This document shows, piece by piece, positions 34,260 through 42,653 of a stretch of DNA of 49,168 nucleotides. The notes below the pieces were generated by a model that saw nothing but the letters and a program-made list of their open reading frames with translations, was not told the origin of the DNA and made no database searches. The stretch lies in contig NZ_PYBW01000042.1 in the NCBI RefSeq assembly GCF_003205575.1, positions 3,779-52,946 of the forward strand, given 5' to 3'. Positions within the stretch are counted from its first letter, which is position 1, and each line of letters begins with the position of its first letter. Made by a program: the position numbers and the translations under genes. Source of the stretch: Streptomyces tateyamensis. GTDB taxonomy: Bacteria > Actinomycetota > Actinomycetes > Streptomycetales > Streptomycetaceae.

Positions 34260-35725
34260 CGGACAGTCAGAACATTCAGGACCCAGCAGCGTTGGAGAAC
34301 CGTCGGCAGGTGCTGTACTGGCGGTTGCTCGCCCGCCTGTTCGACCAGGAGGAGCAGCCGACGCTGGAGTCGGCGAGCTTGGCGGTGGTGGAGGACGCCG
34401 AACTGCCGACGGCGCTGCTGGATCCGGGCGCCTCCATCGACGCGATCGTGCAGCGCCACCCGGAGCTGGCTGCGGAGTTCGATGGCCTGATGGTGCCGCC
34501 CGCCGAGAACAAGGCCGGGAACGGGAACGGAAGCGGGGACGAGAACGGCGTCGGCGGCGGCGGCGACGACGACCGCGACCGCCAGGCCGAGGTGCGCCGT
34601 GCCGCGCTGGCCGCGAAGGTGCTGCTCAACGTCTTCGCCACCGGTCGCGGCACGGTGACGGCAGGTCAGCTGTCCCGCTGGCAGTCGGACGCCGGGTGGC
34701 TGGAGCGCGCCTTCGGGTGCGAGCCGGGCGGGCTGCGCGGCCGGGCTCCGGGCACGGGCGCCCGCACGGGCGGGCGGCTCGCCGGCACCGGCACGGGTGC
34801 CGGCCTGCCCACCCCCGACCTGTCCACCCTGATCCCGCAGATCGGCCCGGAGCTGGGTGCCATCGAGGCCGACCTGGTCAAGCGGATGCACCTGCGCGAG
34901 GTGCTCGCAGACCCCAAGCTCGCCGCCCAGCTGACCCCGAGCATGTCGCTCATCGAGCAGTTGCTGCGGGACAAGAACAACCTGTCCGGCATCGCGCTGG
35001 CCAATGCGAAAGCGCTGATCCGACGCTTCGTCGACGAGGTGGCCGAGGTGCTGCGCACCCAGGTGGCCAAAAGTACGGTCGGCGAGCTGGACCGCTCGGT
35101 GCCGCCCAAGCGGGTGTTCCGCAACCTGGACCTGAACCGGACGATCTGGAAGAACCTGACGAACTGGAGCCCGGAGGAGGAGCGGCTCTACGTTGATCGC
35201 CTGTACTACCGCCACACTGTACGGCGCACCACGCCGGCAAGGTTGATCGTCGTGGTTGATCAATCCGGATCAATGGTTGACTCCATGGTCAACTGCACGA
35301 TCCTCGCGTCGATCTTTACCGGCCTGCCGAAGGTTGACGTCCACTTGATCGCCTACGACACCCAGGCTCTCGACTTGACTCCATGGGTGCACGATCCATT
35401 CGAGACGCTGCTCCGCACCAACCTGGGCGGCGGTACGGACGGGACGGTCGCGATGGCGCTGGCCCAACCCAAGATCGCCGAGCCCCGCAACACCGTCGTC
35501 GTCTGGATCTCCGACTTCTACGAATGGCGCGGCGAGCAGCTCTTCGAGCAGATGGCCGCCGTGCACCGCTCGGGCGCCAAGTTCATCCCGGTCGGCTCGG
35601 TGACCAGCGGCGGCCAGGGCAGCGTCAACCCCTGGTTCCGCGAGCGGTTCAAGGACCAGGGCACACCGGTGCTCTCCGGCCACATCCGCAAGCTGGTGCA
35701 CGAGCTCAAGACCTTCCTGGCCTGA
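34256..35725 (+). CDS. VWA-domain (CoxE-like) partner of MoxR ATPase
   Basis: 489 aa, cytoplasmic. An N-terminal helical region with a Gly/Asp-rich linker (about 85-108) leads to a C-terminal von Willebrand A domain. The metal-binding MIDAS is complete: DQSGS at 335-339, a Thr in LGGGTDGT, and Asp in WISDFYEW. VWA proteins of this type work with MoxR AAA+ ATPases in assembling or remodelling protein complexes. GTG 34256 overlaps the preceding stop. Around 35190-35385 the codons are unusually AT-rich, with many GTTGAT/TTGAC words, unlike the rest of the gene. Confidence 0.88.
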   Translation: MTDSQNIQDPAALENRRQVLYWRLLARLFDQEEQPTLESASLAVVEDAELPTALLDPGASIDAIVQRHPELAAEFDGLMVPPAENKAGNGNGSGDENGVGGGGDDDRDRQAEVRRAALAAKVLLNVFATGRGTVTAGQLSRWQSDAGWLERAFGCEPGGLRGRAPGTGARTGGRLAGTGTGAGLPTPDLSTLIPQIGPELGAIEADLVKRMHLREVLADPKLAAQLTPSMSLIEQLLRDKNNLSGIALANAKALIRRFVDEVAEVLRTQVAKSTVGELDRSVPPKRVFRNLDLNRTIWKNLTNWSPEEERLYVDRLYYRHTVRRTTPARLIVVVDQSGSMVDSMVNCTILASIFTGLPKVDVHLIAYDTQALDLTPWVHDPFETLLRTNLGGGTDGTVAMALAQPKIAEPRNTVVVWISDFYEWRGEQLFEQMAAVHRSGAKFIPVGSVTSGGQGSVNPWFRERFKDQGTPVLSGHIRKLVHELKTFLA

Positions 35726-35857
35726 CCACCCAGCCCGGCGCAGGCCAGCGCAGCCCGCCAGCCACGCACCCGGGACCCGCGCACCCGCCAACCCGGGCAT
35801 CCAGCCAGCCAGTCAGCCGCGCCAGTACACCTGCCGGCCACCGGTACACCTCCCCCT

Positions 35858-35895
35858 CAACTGCTGATCAATTGCCAGTCAACTGACAATCAATC
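35858..35895. promoter_or_regulatory. AT-richer repeat block before the MoxR gene
   Basis: Within the 191-bp gap, TCAACTG occurs twice (near 35858 and 35878), and ATCAAT twice, giving a short degenerate direct repeat in an otherwise C-rich spacer. It could be a binding site or an internal promoter region for moxR. The rest of the gap is low-complexity CCAGCC/CACCCG sequence. Confidence 0.35.
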
Positions 35896-35916
35896 ACCCG
35901 AAAGGCCCACACCACC

Positions 35917-37032
35917 ATGAGCGACCTGCTGCGCGCCCCCGCCGAGCTCAAGTACGCCGCCGAGCTGGACTGGCTGGAGTCGGTGGACGACGGCCCCAAG
36001 CCGTTCAGCTGGCGCCTGTCCCCCAAGATGGTCCGCCTGTTCGTCCTCGGCTCCGAGCGCGCCGACGGCCTGGACCGCGAGGTGGACCAGAAGTGGTTCG
36101 GCGACCGCAGCATCGTCGAGCGCGCCATCGTCACCCTCGCCTCGGACCGCGGCCTGCTGCTGATCGGCGACCCGGGCACCGGCAAGAGCTGGCTGGCCGA
36201 GCTGCTCGCCGCCGCGATCTGCCGCAACTCCACCCAGGTGGTCCAGGGCACCGCCGGCACCACCGAGGACCACATCAAGTACTCCTGGAACGTCTCGATG
36301 GTCATCGCCAAGGGCCAGTCCCGCGAGTCGATGATCCCCTCGCCCATCATGACCGCGATGGAGGCCGGCACCGTCGGCCGGTTCGAGGAGCTGACCCGCT
36401 CCACCAGCGACGTGCAGGACGCGCTGATCTCGATCCTGTCCGAGAAGTACATCTCGGTGCCGGAGCTGACGGGCGAGGAGGGCATCGTCTTCGCCAAGCC
36501 CGGGTTCTCGGTGATCGCCACCGCCAACAGCCGCGACCGCGGCGTCAACGACCTCTCCTCCGCGCTCAAGCGCCGGTTCAACTTCGTCCGGATCCCGGTG
36601 GTGACCAACAGGAAGAGCGAGGCGGAGATCGTCCGCTACCGCACCGAGGAGCTGCTGCGCCGCCACCAGATCGAGCTGGAGGTGCCGCCGACGCTGCTGG
36701 ACGTGCTGCTGCAGTCCTTCGCCGACCTGCGCGCCTCCGCGGCCGCGGCCGGCAGCGACGACGAGAAGCTGGAGTCGGCGCTCTCCACCGCCGAGCAGAT
36801 CGGGGTGCTGGAGGACGCGGTGCTGCACAGCAACTTCTTCGGCCAGAAGGCGCTCAACGCGCACACCCTGGCCTCCTCGCTGGTCGGCTCACTGGCCCGG
36901 CGCGAGCCGGAGGACCTGGCGATCCTCAACAAGTACCTGCACGGCGTGGTGGAGCCGCGCAGCAAGGAGGAGGGCGGCGACTGGCCGGAGTTCCTGGCGG
37001 GCGGCCGCGAGGCGATCGCCAACCTGTCCTGA
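35917..37032 (+). CDS. MoxR-family AAA+ ATPase
   Basis: 371 aa. Walker A is GDPGTGKSW (84-92). The Walker B position reads VGRFEELTRS, followed by the MoxR-type DVQDALISILSE. Sensor 1 is in VIATANSRDRG and the arginine finger in LKRRFNF. These place it in the MoxR group, chaperone-like ATPases acting with VWA-domain proteins. ATG 35917 follows GAAAGG. Neighbours are the VWA protein upstream and the DUF5682-like protein 62 bp downstream, supporting one multi-subunit machine. Confidence 0.92.
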   Translation: MSDLLRAPAELKYAAELDWLESVDDGPKPFSWRLSPKMVRLFVLGSERADGLDREVDQKWFGDRSIVERAIVTLASDRGLLLIGDPGTGKSWLAELLAAAICRNSTQVVQGTAGTTEDHIKYSWNVSMVIAKGQSRESMIPSPIMTAMEAGTVGRFEELTRSTSDVQDALISILSEKYISVPELTGEEGIVFAKPGFSVIATANSRDRGVNDLSSALKRRFNFVRIPVVTNRKSEAEIVRYRTEELLRRHQIELEVPPTLLDVLLQSFADLRASAAAAGSDDEKLESALSTAEQIGVLEDAVLHSNFFGQKALNAHTLASSLVGSLARREPEDLAILNKYLHGVVEPRSKEEGGDWPEFLAGGREAIANLS

Positions 37033-37094
37033 CCCCCCGATCCCGGTCCACCCCGACCAGCACTCCCCCGTCCGCCGCCGAGGAGGCCGCCCCG

Positions 37095-39938
37095 ATGTCC
37101 CCCCACCAGCCGCCGGTCTTCGACCCGCTTCGCGCCCAACTCCAGGAAGCCGCGCAGGCGTTCGCCGACGGGCCGGACGCACTCGCGGAGCTGCTGCTCG
37201 GCCTGGTCGACGACGTGGACCGCGCGGTGCGCGAGCCGCTGGAAATCTTCCCGGTCTGCCACCACTCGCCCGCCTCGGCCACCGCGATGGCCCGCCGGCT
37301 GCGCGAGAAGCAGCCCAAGGTGGTCTACCTGGAGCTCTGCGAGGACCTGGCCCCGCTGCTGACCGAGCTGCGCAACTGCCGCCTGCCGGTGGCTTTGCAG
37401 GCCTTCGCGGGCGAGGTGGACGGCTTCCCCGCCGAGTGGGCCCCGCTCTCGGTGGTGGCCCCGATCACCGAGGCCTCCGCGGAGTACCAGGCGATCGCCT
37501 ACGCGCTGGAGACCCCGGGCGTGGAGCTGGTGCTGGTGGACCGCTCCAGCGACCACGTGTTCCAGTGGGAGCCGCGCCCGGCGGCCGGCGAGCTGCCCGA
37601 GGACGAGGAGTCCGCGCTGCACGGCGACGCGGTGGGCGTCGAACTGGGCGACCTGCGGCCCCGGTTCGCCGAACTGGAGCAGTACCTGCTGCACCACGGC
37701 AAGGTGCGGCACTGGTCGGAGTGGTGGCACCAGTACGTCGAACTCTCGCTCGGCGACGCCGACCACGACACCTACCGGCAGGTGATGCTGCTGATCGGCA
37801 GCCTGTTCCGCCGACTTGCCCCGGGCGACGTCCGGCGCACCAGGGTGGACGAGGACCGCGAGCGGTACATGTGGACCAGGATGCGCGCGCACCTGGCGGC
37901 CACCGGGACCGACCCGGCCGACTGCCTGTACGTCTGCGGCGCCTTCCACGCGGCCAGCCGGGTGGCCGAGTTCGGCGTGCACGGCAGCGACACCTTCGAG
38001 ATCGGCGAGCGCACCGTCACCGCCTGGCGGTACGGGCTGATCCCGTCCAGCCACGCGGCGATCGAGGCGCAGTTCGCACTGGCGGCAGGGTCGGTCTCGA
38101 TCGCGGCCTCGGTCTGGGCGAAGAACCTCAAGCGGACGGGGGTGCAGCCGTTCCGCCTCGCGGGTCAGGCGGGATCCGCCAAGGCCACCAGGACTGCGAA
38201 GACCACGAGAACCACGAAGAAGAGCATCACGACAGCCCTCCCGCCCGCACTCCCCGGACCCGCCGCATCCGCCGCACCCGCACCAGTCCTCCCGCCCGCC
38301 GACCGCCTCACCGGCTTCCTGCAGCGCCCGCCGGTGCTCGACGCCCTGGACGAGGCCGAACTCCTCACCTGGTCCGTGGACATCGTGCGCGCCGCCCGCC
38401 GGGCCGGCTACCTGGCCTCCACCGCCGACGCGATCGCGGTCTTCGAGACCTCGATCCTGCTGGCGGGGATGCGCGACCGGGCCCGGCCCACCCCGTACGA
38501 CTTCCAGGACGCGGCGGTGACCTGCATCGAGAAGGACGCGGTACCGGGCCGGCGGGACGTGGGGCGGCTGGTCGAGATCATGATGGGCGGCGACCGGATC
38601 GGCCAGGTCGGCTACGAGTCGCTGCCGCCGCTGGCCCGCGACGTGCACGACCGGCTCGCCCCGCTCGGCCTGAACCTCCAGCAGCGCGGCGTCAAACGGG
38701 CTCTGCTCGACCTCACCGGCCAACCCCAACTCAACGCCTGCTCGGACGCGTTGTGGATCCTGCGACAGCTGCTGCCGGACGGCGCGGCCCGCCCGATCAT
38801 GGGCGAGCGCGAGCTGGGCCGGCGGTCCCTCCAGGAGTCCTGGGACCTGGCGCTCGGCACCCACCAGCGGGCCCTGATCGAACTCGGCTACGAGGGCGTG
38901 AGCATCGAGCAGGTGCTGGAGCAGCGGCTGCGCCGGGCCGCCCACGGTCCGCAGGCCACCGCGGCGGTGGCACTGGCGGCGGTGGAGGACGCCCTGCGCC
39001 TGCTGGGCAGCCGCCGGCTGGCCGACGAGCTCGGCACCCGGGCACTTTACCTGTTGGCGAACGAGCGCAGTGTCGACGGCGCGCCCGAAGTGCTGGGCCG
39101 TATAAGGCGGTTGCTCGCGCACTACCGGACCAGCGAGCCGGTGCTGCCGGGGTGGATCGAGTCCTTCGTGAAGACCGGGTACGCGCACTACTGCACCCTG
39201 CTGCCGATCGCGTTCGCCGACGACCAGGCGACGGTGCGCCAACTCGCCGCCATGCTCGGCTTCCTGTTCAGCATGGAGTCGCTGGCACTGTCGCTGGGCT
39301 GCGACCGGACCCAACTGGAGCTGGCGGTGGCCCAGTCGCACCCGCAGGAGCCGGACCGGACGGCACTGCTGTGGGCCGCGCAGGTGCAGTTGGGCACGCT
39401 GAGCCGGACCGAGCTGCGCGAACGCTGCGACGCGCTGCTCGCCAACCCGCTGGTGCTGCCCGCCTACCCGCGCTACCTGAGCGGGCTGGTGCAGGCGCTG
39501 GAGCCGGTGCCGGGGCTGACCGGCTTCGTGGTGGAGGCGGTCTCCAACGCCTTCGCCCGGCTGCCGGACGCGGTGCTGCTGCCGTGGCTGCCCACCCTGA
39601 TCACCACCCTGCGGGCCGGCGGTGCCGAGCTGGCGCCGCTGCTCACCCGGGAGGCGGGGCGGATCTTCCCCGGCAAGCTGGGCGCGCTGGACGCCTGGAC
39701 GCCGCCGTGGCTGGCGGAGTCGGCGCCGGCCCCGGTCCGGCCCCGGCGCACCAGCTCGGGCATCGGCACGGACCAGGGCTCGGCACTGCTGGCGGCGCAC
39801 CCGGCGAGCTGCGACGCGCTGGCCGCTCTGCTGGGCTGCGAAGGGGTTTGGCAGCAGCCCGCGGCGGCGGGGCTGGCCCTGCCGGCCCGGTACCCCGAGA
39901 CCGCCGAGGCACTGGCGAGCCTGCTCCTGGTGGGCTGA
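37095..39938 (+). CDS. Large DUF5682-like protein of the MoxR/VWA operon
   Basis: 947 aa. The N-terminal part (about 40-350) has IFPVCHHSPASA, KVVYLELCEDL and YVCGAFHAASRVAEFG; conserved His and Glu in these positions recall TraB/ChaN-like folds, which would fit a metal-dependent enzyme, but that link is inference. A Lys/Thr- and Ala/Pro-rich linker (about 360-405) separates a long helical C half (405-947). Start ATG 37095 has a perfect AGGAGG 8 nt upstream. DUF5682 proteins are, as I recall, regular companions of MoxR/VWA/SWIM genes in actinobacteria. Last gene of the operon, followed by a strong terminator. Confidence 0.7.
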   Translation: MSPHQPPVFDPLRAQLQEAAQAFADGPDALAELLLGLVDDVDRAVREPLEIFPVCHHSPASATAMARRLREKQPKVVYLELCEDLAPLLTELRNCRLPVALQAFAGEVDGFPAEWAPLSVVAPITEASAEYQAIAYALETPGVELVLVDRSSDHVFQWEPRPAAGELPEDEESALHGDAVGVELGDLRPRFAELEQYLLHHGKVRHWSEWWHQYVELSLGDADHDTYRQVMLLIGSLFRRLAPGDVRRTRVDEDRERYMWTRMRAHLAATGTDPADCLYVCGAFHAASRVAEFGVHGSDTFEIGERTVTAWRYGLIPSSHAAIEAQFALAAGSVSIAASVWAKNLKRTGVQPFRLAGQAGSAKATRTAKTTRTTKKSITTALPPALPGPAASAAPAPVLPPADRLTGFLQRPPVLDALDEAELLTWSVDIVRAARRAGYLASTADAIAVFETSILLAGMRDRARPTPYDFQDAAVTCIEKDAVPGRRDVGRLVEIMMGGDRIGQVGYESLPPLARDVHDRLAPLGLNLQQRGVKRALLDLTGQPQLNACSDALWILRQLLPDGAARPIMGERELGRRSLQESWDLALGTHQRALIELGYEGVSIEQVLEQRLRRAAHGPQATAAVALAAVEDALRLLGSRRLADELGTRALYLLANERSVDGAPEVLGRIRRLLAHYRTSEPVLPGWIESFVKTGYAHYCTLLPIAFADDQATVRQLAAMLGFLFSMESLALSLGCDRTQLELAVAQSHPQEPDRTALLWAAQVQLGTLSRTELRERCDALLANPLVLPAYPRYLSGLVQALEPVPGLTGFVVEAVSNAFARLPDAVLLPWLPTLITTLRAGGAELAPLLTREAGRIFPGKLGALDAWTPPWLAESAPAPVRPRRTSSGIGTDQGSALLAAHPASCDALAALLGCEGVWQQPAAAGLALPARYPETAEALASLLLVG

Positions 39939-39945
39939 CAGCGCC

Positions 39946-39989
39946 ACAGCGGGTGGGGCGGGGCCGGTCGGCCCCGCCCCACCCGCTGT
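39946..39989. terminator. Perfect 20-bp hairpin terminator
   Basis: Bases 39946-39965 are the exact reverse complement of 39970-39989, with the loop GGTC. It lies 8 bp after the DUF5682-like stop and 67 bp before the convergent membrane-protein stop, and can serve both directions. Confidence 0.9.
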
Positions 39990-40055
39990 CGACATCCGGC
40001 TCCGGCACCCGCTGCCGGCACCGGGTGCAGCACACCACCGCACAGTGACGCTCCG

Positions 40056-40841
40056 TCAGACCTTCAGGCCGTTCTTGGTCACGTACCAGTAGTGGCCGCC
40101 GATCAGCACACCCAGCACCGCGATCCACTGCAGGCCGTTGACCAGCGGGACGGTGTTGACCGGCAGGGTCATCGCGAACACCACCCGGATGACGGTGTCG
40201 AGGGCGAACCCGGCGCCCCAGAAGGCGGTCAGCACCCGCATGTGGTGCCGGAACCGCTCGTCGGTGTGCCACTGGGCGACGTACGCGGCCGCGCCCGCCT
40301 CGCCGATCTTGGTGCTGACGATGGTGCGGGCCATGCTGAGCATGAACGGGCGCTGGGTGGCCAGGGAGCCCAGGACCCACAGCCCGATGATGCCGAACAC
40401 CCAGCTGTCCCGGACCAGCAGCAGCCGCGGGCTGCCGGTGACCATCGAGAGCACGGTGCCGACGGCGATCAGCAGCAGCGAGAAGAGCGGCATCGCCTCC
40501 ACCCGGCGCCGGCGGACGAAGCCGTAGACCAGCCAGGGCACCGTGGCCAGTCCGCTCAGGGTCAGCGCCAGCCACTGGTTGAGCCCGATGCCGTGCAGCA
40601 GGTAGAAGCCGCCGATCGGCAGGGCGGCCTCGAAGAGCAGCGACTGGACGAGCATCCGCTTGGCGCGGGCGGCCTTCTCCTTCTCGCTCACCTGGCTCCC
40701 CGCCGGGGCCCCGCCCTCCGGTACCGCCGCAGCCGATCCCGGCGTGCCGACCGCCCCCGCCCCCGCCACTGCATCCGTCCCCGCACCCGCACCCGCACCC
40801 GCACCCGCCACTGCCACCGTGCTGTTCTGCTTCTCGTTCAT
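40056..40841 (-). CDS. VC0807-like integral membrane protein
   Basis: 261 aa with about six hydrophobic segments (LLFEAALPIGGFYLLHGIG, ALTLSGLATVPWLVYG, PLFSLLLIAVGTVLSMV, FGIIGLWVLGSLA, WIAVLGVLIGGHYW) and the pattern of the VC0807 family, of unknown function, often next to a TetR gene. The N-terminal 60 residues are a Gly-Ala/Pro low-complexity tail encoded partly by a GGGTGC repeat. ATG 40841 has GGGGGA upstream; ATG 40853 lacks such a site. It follows the TetR gene by 27 bp, so is probably controlled by it. Confidence 0.75.
   Translation of the reverse strand: MNEKQNSTVAVAGAGAGAGAGTDAVAGAGAVGTPGSAAAVPEGGAPAGSQVSEKEKAARAKRMLVQSLLFEAALPIGGFYLLHGIGLNQWLALTLSGLATVPWLVYGFVRRRRVEAMPLFSLLLIAVGTVLSMVTGSPRLLLVRDSWVFGIIGLWVLGSLATQRPFMLSMARTIVSTKIGEAGAAAYVAQWHTDERFRHHMRVLTAFWGAGFALDTVIRVVFAMTLPVNTVPLVNGLQWIAVLGVLIGGHYWYVTKNGLKV
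40783..40806. repeat. Hexanucleotide repeat (GCACCC)4 inside a coding N end
   Basis: Four perfect copies of GCACCC (GGGTGC on the coding strand) encode part of the Gly-Ala run at the N end of the membrane protein. Copy number changes would stay in frame. The same unit occurs at 47314-47343. Confidence 0.85.
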
Positions 40842-40868
40842 GATGTCCCCCATCTCATGCTTCGCTTG

Positions 40869-41462
40869 TCAGTTGGCGGGCCGGACGGCCCGGTCGAAGA
40901 GTTCGGCCAGCTCGCGGGCGGCGGCCAGTGGGTCTAGCGCCGGGTCCTTCACGGCGCGGCTCAGCACGGCGTCCACCGCGCCCCGGATCGCGGTGACCAG
41001 CACCCGGGCGTCGAACTGCCCGAACTCGCCGGTCTCCTGCGCCGCCTGCACCGCCCGCACCTGGGCCTCCATCAGCTCGCTGCGGGTCTCGGCGAACTGA
41101 CCCTGCGGGTCCTCCCCCAGCACGTTCAGCACCTCCATCAGTGCCAGCAGCTGCTGCGGGTAGACCGCCGCCAGGCCCACGTTGGCCTCGATGAACGCCC
41201 GCAGCCGCGCGCGGCCCCCGCTCTGCGCCTCCACCCGGGGCACGATGTACTCCCCCGACAGCCGGAGCACCTCCCCGACCACCTCGCGCAGCAGGTCCCC
41301 CTTGCCTGCGAAGTGATACGAGATCATCCCCGTACTGCTCAGCCCGGCCTGCTTGGCGATCCGGGCGTAGGACGCCTTGGCGTACCCCTCGGTCGCGATC
41401 ACCTCGATCGCGGCCTGCACGATCTGCCCGCGCCGGGCCGTCTCGGTCACCGTCCTTGCCAT
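40869..41462 (-). CDS. TetR-family repressor
   Basis: 197 aa. The N-terminal HTH spans about 9-55 (RGQIVQAAIEVIATEGYAKASYARIAKQAGLSSTGMISYHFAGKGDLL), with the usual TetR recognition helix ending in YHFxxK; the remaining helices form the ligand pocket. ATG 41462 follows GGCGGAG; the open frame further upstream would cross the operators. The divergent alpha/beta hydrolase and the downstream membrane protein are its likely targets, because three copies of a 14-bp motif lie in the promoter region. Confidence 0.9.
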   Translation of the reverse strand: MARTVTETARRGQIVQAAIEVIATEGYAKASYARIAKQAGLSSTGMISYHFAGKGDLLREVVGEVLRLSGEYIVPRVEAQSGGRARLRAFIEANVGLAAVYPQQLLALMEVLNVLGEDPQGQFAETRSELMEAQVRAVQAAQETGEFGQFDARVLVTAIRGAVDAVLSRAVKDPALDPLAAARELAELFDRAVRPAN

Positions 41463-41480
41463 CTCCGCCACCCCCTCATC

Positions 41481-41569
41481 TGCTTGCCTGAGCAGTTCCT
41501 TGCTTGCCTGAGCAAAACGGTACGCCCCTTTGCTCAGGCAAGCAAGAAGAATTTCTGCACACCCGAGCA
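41481..41569. promoter_or_regulatory. Repeated TetR operators
   Basis: TGCTTGCCTGAGCA occurs at 41481-41494 and 41501-41514 in direct orientation, and as its reverse complement at 41531-41544; a degenerate copy (TGCACACCCGAGCA, 10 of 14) is at 41556-41569. Each unit has TGCT/AGCA arms. The second and third copies together form a long inverted repeat around AACGGTACGCCCC. The array fills the gap between divergent TetR and hydrolase genes. Confidence 0.8.
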
Positions 41570-41659
41570 AACCGCCCTGCCGTCACCGCCCGGCCCACCG
41601 GTGCGTCTCGGCCCGCTGATAGCCTCTCCGCGGGCTTCGTACGGGGAGATGGGGACACC

Positions 41660-42532
41660 GTGACCGTCATCGAGCACGAGCTGACGACCCCTTGGGAAGG
41701 GGTGCTGCTGGAGCCGGCCGCAGGTAGCCGCGCCGCCGTCCTCGTCCTGGCCGGATCGAGCGGCCGGATCGACCGGCACCGGGCGAGATTGCTCGCCGAA
41801 CAGGGCTTCCTCACCCTGGCCATCCGCTGGTTCGGCGGACCGGGGCAGCCGCCCGGTATCTGTGAGGTCCCGCTGGAGACCTTCGTCGCAGCCGTCGACC
41901 TGCTCCGGTCTCGTGGCGCGGAGCGCATCTCCCTGCTCGGCTGGTCCAAGGGCGCCGAGGCCGCGATGCTCACCGCCGTGCACGAGCCGCGCGTCGACGC
42001 GGTGGTGGCCGTCGCACCGACCGCACTGGTCTGGTGCAACGTCGGACCGGGCCTCGACGGGAAGGACCGGCCCTGGCGCTCCTCCTGGAGCTGGCGGGGC
42101 CGGCCGCTGCCCTTCGTCCCGGCGGCCGGCGACGCCTGGGAGCCCGAAGGGGGGAGCGGGGGCCCCGTGGCGATCCGCGGCTGGTACGAACTGAGCGAAC
42201 AGAGCTACCCCGAGCGCCTGGCCGCCGCCGGCATCCCGGTGGAGATCGCCGCCGCCGACCTCCTGCTCATCGCCGGCGGCGACGACCAGATGTGGCCCTC
42301 TCTCCGGTACGCCGAACACCTGGCCACCCGCCGCCGCGCCGCCGGCGCCCCGGTCCAGTTGGTCACCCGCCCCGACGCCGGCCACCGTCTCCACCTCCCG
42401 GGCGAGGAACCCGCCGTACCCTCCGCCGTCTTCGCCTATGGCGGGACGCCCGACGCGGACGCCCAACTCGGCGCAGCGGCCTGGGGCCCCCTCCTCACCC
42501 TGCTCGGAGCCGGGAAGTCCTTCGGGGGCTGA
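41660..42532 (+). CDS. Alpha/beta hydrolase, acyl-CoA thioesterase/BAAT C-terminal type
   Basis: 290 aa. Resembles the catalytic domain of bile-acid-CoA:amino acid N-acyltransferase/acyl-CoA thioesterase, without the N-terminal thioesterase beta domain. Nucleophile Ser lies in GWSKGAEAA (about 98-106), followed by IAGGDDQMWPS with the acid and DAGHRLHLP with the His. GTG 41660 is downstream of GGGGAGATGGGG; the frame is open further up only through the operator array. Divergent from the TetR regulator and probably under its control. Actual acyl substrate unknown. Confidence 0.82.
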   Translation: MTVIEHELTTPWEGVLLEPAAGSRAAVLVLAGSSGRIDRHRARLLAEQGFLTLAIRWFGGPGQPPGICEVPLETFVAAVDLLRSRGAERISLLGWSKGAEAAMLTAVHEPRVDAVVAVAPTALVWCNVGPGLDGKDRPWRSSWSWRGRPLPFVPAAGDAWEPEGGSGGPVAIRGWYELSEQSYPERLAAAGIPVEIAAADLLLIAGGDDQMWPSLRYAEHLATRRRAAGAPVQLVTRPDAGHRLHLPGEEPAVPSAVFAYGGTPDADAQLGAAAWGPLLTLLGAGKSFGG

Positions 42533-42600
42533 GGCGGCGCCCGACGCGCTCGCCGGGCGAGCTGGTCCACCGTCAGTTCACCGGCCCGGCTCACGGCACG

Positions 42601-42639
42601 GCGAGGCACGGCGAGGCAAGGCGAGGCAAGGCAAGGCAG
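42601..42639. repeat. 10-bp tandem repeats upstream of the GNAT gene
   Basis: GCGAGGCAMG repeats three times without interruption (42601-42630) and decays into GCAAGGCAG. It ends directly before a TAGGAT -10 box at 42641-42646. Confidence 0.8.
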
Positions 42640-42640
42640 T

Positions 42641-42646
42641 TAGGAT
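42641..42646 (+). promoter_or_regulatory. -10 box of a leaderless promoter
   Basis: TAGGAT with the ATG at 42654 starting 7 nt after it, the spacing of leaderless actinobacterial messages. No convincing -35 is visible because the tandem repeat occupies that place. Confidence 0.45.
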
Positions 42647-42653
42647 GCGACGC

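Noticed and set aside
32287..39938. The MoxR/VWA operon as a carbon-monoxide dehydrogenase or gas-vesicle accessory cluster
   Set aside because: No dehydrogenase subunits or gas-vesicle genes flank it; only the MoxR/VWA pair is shared with those systems.
36636..40043. An 1,135-codon open frame on the minus strand
   Set aside because: Antisense to the MoxR and DUF5682-like genes, whose families, motifs and ribosome sites are clear; its translation shows only Gln/Arg/Gly-rich filler.
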